NCBI GenBank assembly: GCA_026874595.1
Contig: CM049307.1
Coordinates: 38,486,862-38,550,861 of the forward strand
DNA: 64,000 bases
Source: Sipunculus nudus
Taxonomy: Eukaryota > Annelida > Sipuncula > Golfingiida > Sipunculidae
Direction: 5' to 3'
Translations under genes and position numbers: made by a program
In this document: piece after piece, positions 1 to 11,474 of the stretch
How positions within the stretch are numbered: the stretch's first letter is position 1
Layout: every line of letters begins with the position of its first letter
Notes under the pieces: generated by a model
Told to the model about the DNA's origin: nothing
Databases searched by the model: none
The model's input: only the letters and a program-made list of their open reading frames with translations

Positions 1-279
1 ATATTTTAAGGAAAGTCTCGCCAGCCGGCGTTCTCACGAGGCTGCTCGCGCCAATCAGGATCCACGAAGCCTTATAGCCCGGGACGATCCCCTGTCAGTA
101 TATATACATTTACACTAACATCCCTGTTTCGGCATCTTTTGCTGCCTGCATCGCTAGTTTTTCTATGTCACTAAGTTTAATTATATATGTAATCTGACCT
201 TATCGTTATAAAATTAAATTAAAGAAAGTGGATACCAGTTTCATTTGTAAATATATCAGATTTATTATATGTATGTTAC
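1..279. other. TRPC intron 11 (partial)
   Basis: Starts at the exon 11 donor GTAACATAC (minus strand). Most of it is AT-rich with no clear gene. Positions 1-91 are distinctly GC-richer and stay open in the phase needed for a further exon, but the acceptor context is poor, so no exon is called. Confidence 0.6.
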
Positions 280-486
280 CTTTATAAACGTTTGGCGTTT
301 GGACTTCTCAAACTCCAATACACTCTCTTGGTCCGGCCGACAGAAATCTCTGAACCAGTACCACGAGTATCGGACGTTCTTGGGAGTGGGCATCATATTG
401 AACGGAACCGGAAGAGTGCTGCACTGGTCCACGTAATTCATCCACAACCGTGTGCGGGCGAACTTCCATTCTACATCACAGTCACC
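280..486 (-). CDS. TRPC exon 11: TRP box and proximal C-terminus
   Basis: 207 bp, 69 codons (residues 719-787), phase 0. Acceptor CTGTCTAAACAG|GGTGAC, donor ATAAAG|GTAACA. GDCDVEWKFARTRLWMNYV contains an intact EWKFAR TRP box (724-729), the helix after S6 that couples gating to the cytoplasmic domain. TLPVPFNMMPTPKNV follows, matching the TRPC TLP.PFN..P.PK motif. The calmodulin/IP3-receptor-binding segment and coiled coil should lie in later exons left of the window. Confidence 0.95.
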
Positions 487-3400
487 CTGTTTAGACAGAA
501 ACAGTATATAAGTTAAAGTATTTGAAGTATAAATATCTATAAACGGCGAGACGGTGCTTTATCAATCCGCTCTGCCAATCTACCCCATGAATATTAAAAT
601 AACCTGCACGTCACTGGGCCGAAATCATTACTGCCACTGCAATCCAACATACTGAATATAAACAATGCACAGTGGTTAAACTGTTCTCATGCCGTCTGTA
701 CAAGAACACATGCACTAGAAAAGCAAGTGACGTACAGGCCTTTAGGTGTTTGGTCGATACTCTTAACGTACGTTTGATCTAAAAATAGAAACAGATTTGC
801 TGCAGATTTCGACTGCTGCGTAAAAGAAGTTGTTATGAAGATAATTTTGCAGGGAAAAATACTGGTCCGATCCGGGCTTCGAACCCATGGCGCACAAGTC
901 CGACAAGCTTCTCTAGCGAGACAGTTCGGTCCATTTTTATGTCACCCCGTAACACCCCCCCCCCCATATTAAGAGCGTTCTGCTATCAGAACAAGACTAA
1001 TTATCCCAGGAGTCACACTTTGGTGAGCTTATTCCCTGGGCCACAAAGTTTAACCGTCACGTTGGACGAGCCCCCATATTATTATGAAGAAAATTTGATC
1101 AATAGAAAATACTGGGCCGATCCAGGATTCGAACCCATAACGGTGGCGCACAAGTCCGGCGTACCAACCGCTTCGCAAGCAAAGCAAGTTTCACTGGCAG
1201 TTCGGTCCGCTTTTATGTCACCCCGTAACACACCCCCCTCTTAAGAGCGTTCTGCTATCAGAACAAGATAAATTATCCCAGGAGTCAAACTTTTGTGAGC
1301 TTATTCCCTGGGCCACAAAGTTTTACCGTCACGTCGGACAAGCCCCTATTTTGTTACGAAGACAAATTAAATTGTATTTACTGTATTTACTGTATTTACT
1401 GTATAAATACAGTAAAACCTCGCAAATACGATCACCATTTACTTGTCGCATTTGCGAGGGGGTCGTCTAAGAAAGGTGGTCGTTGTTTTGAGGTGGTCGT
1501 TAGGCGAGGAATTGCTGAACCCCAGACTCAACTTACTTGGATATCCTCGAAGGAGTGACTCATCATGGCGATGAGCATGTTGATGAGCACGATATTAGTG
1601 ACCACGTGGTACATAGCAAAGAGCACCATTCCTACTCCTTCAACCACAGACGTAGCGCTATTACGGATTGGCAGCGTGCCGGTTATAGCATCTTTCTCTG
1701 TTGGAGAAAAACAAACAAGAGTGACACGTAGTTATGGAATTCCCCGTCAGAGGTCTCTCCGAGACGTCCTCACTTTTACTGCATCAGGAAAAATTTAAAT
1801 ACACTAAAACATCTTTGTGTCGCACTTGCTTAGTCAAATAGCTCGCTGTTGTCGAATCCTTTCCAAGTTCAGTTAAATTACTAACAAGAACCCTTATTGT
1901 GTTCAGCCTGCCTCGAATGTGCTAAAATTTATCAGTTCTTTCGACTTCGATACAAGGATTCGTCACTTTATTTTTTTTCTTTGCTGTATGTATAAACTCA
2001 TGGAAATATGTGTTCTTGCTTTGTTTGCGTTACGTTTTACGTATATGATTAGGCTAAAAGGGTCTGTCTGTCAGTTCAGCCATATCTGGTATAAAATCTG
2101 ACTGTTGCCTTCCAGGAGAATTTTTTTTTAAAAATTTCACACTCTGTTCAAGTGCATTAGAATGGGTACCTTTCATTAAGATTATTGTCATTTACCGTAA
2201 ATATCGCCTTTGCTTCTCAGCGACATCTAGTGTTCAAACGTTGAACGATTTACAAGTTTAAGATATCTCAATTTTCGATTAAATGTTGGCTTTAATCATA
2301 TTTCAGTTAAACGCAGTGAGCCATTATGTATTATCGTTGGCAATCCTCTCAAATGTATAAGAATATACAAAGGAATTATCCAGTTTCAATACCTTACTCA
2401 AATGTTGTGTTTCACTAAATGAACACAAGATGGCGCTGAGATACAATAGCGGTTTACCGTTATCAATAATGAAGGCATATTTTGAGGTTCCCCATTCAAT
2501 TAAATATAACAATCTATAAAATTGTATCCATTTACTACAGAGTTTAATAAAAAAAAATCAGCTGGCTTTGTTACATTATGAGGAGATTATTATGAACTGT
2601 CAATGTAAATACTTTTCTTACCTTTACTTGGATATTTGATGTTCACACTGTCCATACTTATTAAACCAAACATGGACCAGAATAAACTGATTAGGGTTTG
2701 TTGTAACCTAAAAAAGACAAGAAAATATAATTATTCAGGATAAACAGTACTAAAAAATAGTAACACAAGTCATATTCCAAAATTTTAACGGATTTAGATC
2801 CATAGCAATAAGAATATGCTGTCATGATTTGTTGAGACAATAATTTATGATCCACTCAATAATGGACGGTTACAGACGGTAAATATTTTACACAAATCTG
2901 TAATTTACCTGACAAAGCAAAGACATATCTGACAGCAAACCTAATTTCGTAATACGTCCTTAAAATTACGTTTGATCATTCAGCATTTTTTAAAACATAA
3001 AAAAGAGCGTAAGGTGGGTGTGCGTGTGTCTGTGTGTGCTTGAGAGAGAGAAGTTTAGTATACTTACCCTTGAAAAGCCACGGAGGCGTGGACTCTCCTC
3101 TCCTCTCCTTCCACGTTAATTTTGTACGTTTGAGACCCGTAATACCAGTACAGATTATGCAGTCCCACCATGAAGGCAAAAAGTACCTGGTAAAATTTGG
3201 GAAACAAGCATTAAATCATGTACACATGTCATGATTTTTTTTTCTTTACCCAATATGAAAAGCCTGGGCGTAGTCAGTATTCTGTATGCAGGCGAGGGTG
3301 AGATATGACTTTCGGTTGCCAATGATATCGGCGATAAACACTGAGACGTCAAAAAGGTTATGAATCTACGACAGGCCCTTGGCATGCTAATATATTGTTA

Positions 3401-6400
3401 TGCACGCCAGTCTCTCCGTAAAATATTAGCACGGTAAAGCACACAAATATGGATCTAAACTTGTTTATAGCAATTCTCTGGGGGTTAAAATCTGGATAAA
3501 ATACGGATGCAGTGCATAAGCATCAGCATACCCGGTAGCAGCCATATTGGATGACTACCATAAAACATGGAAATAAAGCTTCTGGAAACCACATCTAAGT
3601 TCCTCCACATTTATGGGTTCAAATGATTATCCTGCACGTCAGGATAAATTGTCTAATCCACTGTATACATCATATGTAAATAACAATATGAATGATTAAT
3701 TATTTCATGACCTAACATATATTCACATCTAAAACAAGCTGATATTTAACATGTATATGTAAATTTTGAATCCTTAAAACATGTCAGAACCATTGTTTTG
3801 AATGGTTCTATTTTTTTTGTGAATTAATACTTGATTCTTGGTTGGAAAAAGTTTCATGATTATTCCAGTTTCACAACGAAAATCGTTGACTGAAAGCACT
3901 AAAATAGGACATGAAATGATAATGTAATAAAATACTTTTTAAATTTAAAAACAGAAACCGTTTTTTTTCTGATGACAATGCAAAAAACAGATTTCACAAA
4001 ATATCATAAGTTTTAATATAACCTATAGTAAATGTAGGGTCCCCCTGAAGAACAGAACACTCTGGATACAAATGATTTCACTAAATATCAATAATTATGC
4101 TAGAAATCTGTATTCTAAGTAATGCAAACCGCCGATTGCATTAGTTATGTTGTGAACAATCAACCCCACAAACACCCCCCCCCAAAAAAAAACCACACAC
4201 ACAAACATACACATGGACGGGGTTAATCCCATACCCTCCAGGCGGAGGCAATACCCTGGTTAAGGTGAGGTACACATGAAGAACTAAACACTGTAATAAA
4301 CGATTTTACTAAATATCAATAATAATATAACCTGGTTAAGGTGTTTTATACATTAAGAATAGAACACTGAGGACTATATCCCGACTTACTAATGTAAAGA
4401 GAACGAGGAACCGCGTAATATCGCCGATCATCCTGCTTAGAGAGATCTGGAGAGGCCCCAGCACTTCGAAGGCAGGCATGAGGTAGGCGGTTCTTGCGAT
4501 GCTCAGGACGTTGGCCACGGCGAACAACACGTCAGAAACAATCTCTGGGTCGTTCTGGCGCCAGTCAAAGCGAGCTGCGACACACAGACAATTTCAGTAC
4601 TAAAAATTGTTTAAATAGAATTCATAACCAATGGCATTACTACGTTAAGATGGTTAATGAAACTGCCCTAGTGAAGTGGTTTGGCGTGACATTTTAAATT
4701 TTGATATTTTCATTTTCTCCATTTTATTTGTGGTGCTACCTCTCACCAAGAGGTGGTCAACCTCTCGGAGTAACTGTACAATTAACTTTTAATGTTTTGT
4801 TAAAGTTAAATAAATAAAAGGCCACTCAGCCACAGAAAGGTACAAGAAGATATTAATGTAACTATTTTGACTGTTACTTTATTATCAGTAGCAAGTGTAA
4901 ATGTCCGCATTTGATTAATCACCGCTACCAAGAGACCATGCCTTCTAGCATATAATGTAAAATTCAAACTATGCCTGCTATTTATTATATTGGTCTTAAT
5001 ATTGTCTATGTATTAGACATGTGACATGTGAACAAATAGGACATAAAACTTGTCACAAAAATGTGTTATTCACATTTTACTCCATCATATAGTATTAGTA
5101 AAATGTTAGTTGACTTCAAAACACAAAACTACATACATGTGTATATGCCCTGAATATACCAGCATATTCTTTAATTGCATATTCGTTAATTAAACAGACT
5201 CGTCAACTTGATTGTCAACTAATAGTGTGACCAGGGTGTCAGGTCTGTCAGCTAAACACTGCTTATCTTGATTATTGACTCCCTGTTTTAGGACATTAAA
5301 TTACAAATATCCGAGGAGTCTGGTGACCTTATTACCCGTGGACAGGCCCTGGGATCATAAGATGATGTGTTTGACACATAGAGACTTCACATTTGGCGAT
5401 AAAATCACTTTATGTACACGCTAAAAGATTAGGGGAGGAGTGAGAGAACACATTAAAATTAAATGGCACAAATAACATGGATTAATGTAACATGGCTGTC
5501 ACTTGCCTTCATATTTCAGTTAACCAACCAGAAAGACACAGCTCTTTCCAAACCCTTTTTTTTTGGGGGGGGGGGGGGTTATTTTTCGCATAAAAAGATA
5601 TCGGCAAATTACACCAGCTTCAGAGCGACATTTCTCACAAACCGCTAGGAATAAAACTTCTGCACACCACATTTCAATATGCGTGTTCATAAAGCATTTA
5701 CAGGCCATTTTCATAAACATTTATTTGTTCATTCATTCAACATTTTTTATTAAAATGTTTAGAAGGATGGATAATATATGTACAATATAATACAATATTA
5801 GTATTTTAAGATTATATTAGTATTAAATTTACACTTGTTGATAGATGTGCGATATATCTGTCGTTTTTTTTGGTAAATTTTCAACTTTTCAAACAAACAA
5901 CCAAAAATGTATTGATTGAAATCAGACATTCGGAGGATTTCAAATATGGATATATCTTTGGGGCTAAAATTTACTTCAATAAATTAAAACATTTTAATCC
6001 TTATTGATGTAAGATGGTAACAGACGATTATAAGACCTTAAAATAATGCTAGACAATACCAAGATAATTATTACATAAGAAAATTTAGTGGTGCTTTAAA
6101 TCGATAAATGTATTTACCTGGGATTTACTTCTTGTGGTTTTTAATTAATCGTCATTTCATTTAATTCATTATTTCACCAATTTTGAGACAATAATAAATA
6201 GCTTTAGCACTGCAGGTATTAAAATTCGTCATAAAAAGACAAATTTTAATCAATACTTTTTTTATACCTATACTGACTCTATGGACGATTCAATTTGGTT
6301 CATTTGGTTGGACGATAATAGGAGGTTTTAAATTTCGTTACTCACATGCGAGCATGAAGTAGCTCTTCTGACGGTCGCTGTTATCTTGTAGTAGCTCCAT

Positions 6401-6997
6401 TAAACTTTCAAATTCACTATAGTTGCCTAGGGCCAATAAATCCTTTGCTGACTTTGTCCCATTAAAATGCCTATCTGCCTCCTTTATCCAATGGTCCACC
6501 ATGAATCGGAGAGCGTAGGATGCCAGGTACAGCGATAACACGGCAAAGTCAATGAAATTATGTAAATCCAACAAATACACACGAACCCCTGAGTGGTATA
6601 TTTTTTTGCATTCGATCCATAACAGCCCTGAAACAGAACAATTAACATCACTTGTATTGTCAATGCACTGCATTTATTTTTTACCTTCTTTATTAGCCCT
6701 GTCTGGGCTTTACTATTTACTTTAGCTACAAAAATGGGTAAAAAAAAACGTGATTCCACGTACCGATAGACGTAACTCAGTGCCAGCTCTTTATGAAATA
6801 CTTGGTCAGACAACCTCAATTTAGTTATATAATTTACCGCAAGGTGGCAGTACCTGTTCTAAACGTTGGGACACAGCAAGAGCAAGTTTCATAGCTCTGT
6901 TACTTGGAAGAATTAAGTCTTGCCATTGCATCCACTGGCCCAGTCTACATCATTATCTTATCTCTTTACACAATTTTTCCTCACTCATTATATATAA

Positions 6998-7061
<64 letters not shown>

Positions 7062-7247
7062 TTAGGTATGTGATGAATCTGGATCACGACCGTCGGTGAC
7101 TGAATGTGACTGAATGATGAGCCGACGAGGCGAAACCGTCGGTCGTGATCCAGATTCATCACATACCTTAGCAAATCATGCTCTGTTGCAAACATAGAGC
7201 GCTGTGTGACCGCGGAGGAAAGACTGCATACCCGCAGATCATTTCTA

Positions 7248-7291
<44 letters not shown>

Positions 7292-10200
7292 CACGATACA
7301 TTCAGGAATACGTCTTTATATTACGCTCATTATAGCTTACAATTAATCTGAAATGCTCATCAGTACTCACTCTCATTTCGATGCTTCAGTTTCTCTTGTC
7401 ACTGATGGGTTTATGTTAAGAGCATGAAAAAAATTAACGTTTCTTCATAGTTGCGTAAGTTCATTAGATGCGTTAGCTCACAAACGCAAACTCGGAAGAA
7501 GAAGAAGAAAAAATTAACAACAAAAAAAAAAAGGCAAACCCCTCTCTACTCCACCGGAAAAACTTAAACACAAATAAAGAAGATTGATCACGTTACCTTG
7601 ACACTTTAAACACTTACCTACAATCCAGAAAACTAGACAGAGCTGGACATTGGTGATTAGAGTATTGGCAGGTCTTAAAGTGCTCTTCATTAAACATTCA
7701 ATACGATCAGGCATGGGGAGCTGGTCGAACCGTTTATCTGTCAGGTCCGTGGTGTTATTGATGGTGTATGTTGTTTCCTCCAGCCGGAAGGTGGCAGCAG
7801 CGAGCAGGATGAGAAAGGAGAAGTGAGAGAGGGTGTGGGTGATGAACTTGGCGGCTGGACAACGCAGAGCGTTACCAATCTGTAACCACAAAACAGATGG
7901 ATAAACCATTAGTCGTATATCGCTGCATAATATTTGGCATTCAGCTGACAAATAAATACCGATTACATGTGGAACGAGCTGTCACGAATTGTGTGTTGTA
8001 ATGAAGAACGAAGCACTAAAGCTCCCGGTACTTAATATTGTTGATTAATAAGGATATTAATTTCAATAATTGCGGATAATCTTTAATGGGATCAGGTGTT
8101 TCGAACTAATCTAACCAATTAAACAGACATTCATAAACCTCAGGCCTATTAAAACTACTGCGGTAAATTTTGATTAGGAAAACATTAGTATTAGCGACAA
8201 CGTCTGAGCTTTTTACACGCGTATAACTAATAGAGTTTGCATGGGCAAAGTGTACTATTAAGATCAGCAAAACTAAATCCGTTTTCCATTTGTAGAATTT
8301 ATAGATTCAAACATATGTTTTCATGTTGTTAACGATATCTGCATATCTAAACTGTTTTATCCCATCTGAATATATAACAGGTGTTATTATCAGAGGAAGA
8401 CTTAAACATGGCAATCTATTTGAGCGGGAAAAAATATTAATCTAATAAACAGCGACATAGTGCGCTTCTTCTATTAAATTCGAAAATTTGGATTTCGTTT
8501 ACCTCGTGCCATCTGGCTTATCCGCAGTGGTCATTAAGGATTTATGTTCTAGGAACCATATATAGGCACAGGTTGTTAGGAAAGTTACAAATGTAAGTCA
8601 TGGTATGAATGTTTTATTCCAAAGAGATGTGGCGATCTAAGGGCGTTGGATGAATTCATATCTAGTTTTGCAAAGACATGCACAATAATTTATCTTTATT
8701 TGGCCGCTTTTATATCAAGCCTTTGTTAATTTTTGGATTTTGATACGTGTCTGGACAGTAAACGAATTGGTTTGTAGATGTAACAATCTTGGGCTGTCAT
8801 AAGGAAGATAATATTTAAAACAACAGATCATGGGATAATAAAGTTTGTAATTACCTTGAAAACTAACATGGGATAATAAAGTTTGTAATTCTCTTGGCAA
8901 ACAATGCGCCCGATACATACGAAATGCATTTTTGGGGTTGGGATACGAGTGGCAGGAAATCCCTTTATCTTTTCTGCGTTTAGAGTACTCTTTTTTACAG
9001 TGCGTAATTTGGATTAGAAAAAAATGAAAAATAATTATTTAAGAATGATCCAGGTATGCCGAGAAGCCATCGGTTTCGATAATGAATGTACTACCATGTT
9101 AAGATAACAGTGGCAGTGGTTATCAAAGGATTTTCTAAAGTGGAGAACGCCAGGAGGGCAATTTCCTGGTCGGAACTTTTTTGTTTATGCTGATTTAGAA
9201 TAACTATGGGATGTAAGAACCGCAGATGCCCGGTATTGTTATAGTTGTAGGCGGCAGTAGCTAAATGTCATGTCTGAAGAGGGGCCCCCACATAATCAAT
9301 GACCTGACCGCCGGGCCACTTGGCCATCCTACACCGGGCCCGGGCTCGGTTCATGTAAGGCCCCTCACTCACGCCAGCACTCTACAAATATTAGCTCAGC
9401 CTCTCTGTCGCTCAGTAATGACCTTCCACCACAAGATTCTGGTTTGTTTGACCTCAAACAATAGCTTGTTTCGCTGCAGGAACCGGCCACAATTAATTCT
9501 GCTGGGGGGAAAATGAGTCCAAGGTTGCTGGGAAAGACCACAAATTAAGATGGACCGCGGTGATATGAAATCACCGACGCTACTGTGGCATATATTCGTA
9601 AAAGTACCCGAACACCCAATATCGACCTAAAAGTAATAATGTATTAATCTTACAAGCAGATTTAACCCCCTTTGTCTGCATAACCCAGAATCTTTTTCAT
9701 CAGAACTTCGAAAGTGGAGAGGAATTTTTTAAAACAGCTACCGCTGTAGAGTTACCGTCATTTTAAGGTGTTAAAAGAAATGCGTGATACGTTGGTGTTC
9801 ATGTATATTATTGAATGTTTGAATCTATATTCTATGTTTATAGGTTGCTCAGGGTCTTGAGAAAGAACGGTTGAGCGCGGCACGGGGTCACTGCTATCAT
9901 TATAAACAAACAAGGGGGCTAATATAAGGCATTACCTTGTTCTAATAAACAATGGTTTTGTGTTTCCCTAGACGTGCGATTTTTTATCAATTTGTGTATT
10001 CCTAGTATCAATGACCATACAGTGTTTTTTATCAACCCACGTTTATCGTTTTTTTTTCTGCGAAACGTTCTCCGGAAAACACATTCTTGCATAAATTGAG
10101 GGAACGTGACGCGGGAGTGACAACCAAATATCGAACAATTCATTTTGACATCCTAAATTTCTGGTCCCTTTTACTAAGATCTGACGGATCGAATTTCTCC

Positions 10201-11419
10201 CTACATTTGTGTAGGCTATGTCTCGAAGTGTTTTCCTTGAGATCATTCATGCACCCAACAAATGTAGAATTTTTGACAGGTGATCAATTACCTTGAAAGT
10301 CAGTAGTGGGATTGAACAATATGATAAATAGACTATTGTCTAAAACAGCATAATTTTATTTCTTAAATATACTCGAAAGCATTTCTTTTGTCTTTGTCTT
10401 GCTGATGATTTGTAACATTGTACGCCACTGCCTGATGCATTGTATCATGAACCTTTTATACCACGATTCATTATCCTTTGATGATTTACTCACAAGACAA
10501 TGATACCCTCAGGTTTTTAAAAGTGGGCCCTTTTTAGCTCGCCGGAACAAAGTTTAGGAGAGCTTATACAGTACACCCGTCGGCGTCGTCGGCTTCGTCC
10601 GTATACATTCCATATTAAAGTCTTTTTTAGGATTATCTTTATAACTCGGCAACCACTTACCCTATTGCTTTCATATTATGCATATGCATTGTATAGGTGG
10701 TAAGAAATCCCCCTATGATTTTAGGATGAAAAGGTCAAAGACCAAGGTCACAGGCCCAAGTTTTTTTTCTGAACAATTCAGGTGAAACTCTTTTTGTCAG
10801 GCTATTTGCTCCATTGCTTATATGAAGATATTCCAATAAAATTTAGTAGACTCATGAACAGTGAAAATATCTAGCACAGCTATTTAAATTTCCCTATATT
10901 TTAATTTCTGGCCGAGTAATTTGCAATTAACGAACAAAATTTGTACAGATCCCAGCCCAGCTCAGGTTAAAGATTTTTTTTAACTCTTTATAACTCGAAT
11001 ACCACTTATCTTATTGCTTTCAAGTATTATACATATGTATTTTACAGATGTTTAGAAATTCTTCTTGTGTTTCGGGGGTCAAATGGTAAAGATCAAGGGA
11101 CCGGACCCCCGTTGTTTATGGACAATTCAGGATAAAGTTTTTCTGACAGGCTCTTTGCTCAACTACTAATGATGATATTTCAATTAAACTTACCACACAA
11201 TACCAAGACACAGCAATAAAATGTTTCCGGATATTTAAATTTTTGGACCAGTAATTATCACTTAACGAACAAAATTTGTACAGATCCCGTCCTAGCTCAG
11301 GTTAAAGTTTTGGTTAACTCTTAATAACTCAACAATGACTCACCCTATCGTTTTCTTATTCATATATGAATTGTCCATCTACCTGTATCTATCTATCTAT
11401 ATATCTATCTATCCATCTA

Positions 11420-11474
<55 letters not shown>

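Larger units (their letters stand above)
487..1536. other. TRPC intron 10
   Basis: 1050 bp, minus-strand GT-AG intron between the S6 exon and the TRP-box exon. It holds a two-copy tandem tRNA-like repeat (831-1370), a short TACTGTATT-type array (about 1373-1407), and a MITE-like element (1410-1517) just inside the donor. Positions 560-600 resemble half of a tRNA head (A-box-like TGGCAGAGCGG on the minus strand), with no matching B box. Confidence 0.85.
6628..7617. other. TRPC intron 5
   Basis: 990 bp intron. Two (AT)n arrays (about 6989-7058 and 7248-7289) bracket a segment with a near-perfect 38-bp inverted repeat (7059-7173). No coding sequence. Confidence 0.85.

Noticed and set aside
560-600. 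Truncated tRNA/SINE head on the minus strand
   Set aside because: Only an A-box-like TGGCAGAGCGG is visible; no B box or body follows.
1537-1798. Open frames of 64 and 77 codons on the + strand
   Set aside because: They overlap the S6 exon on the opposite strand; only the minus-strand frame gives the NMLIAMM motif with correct splice phases.
6953-7294. 113-codon minus-strand frame with IYIYIY runs
   Set aside because: It is a translation of two (AT)n arrays and the hairpin between them.
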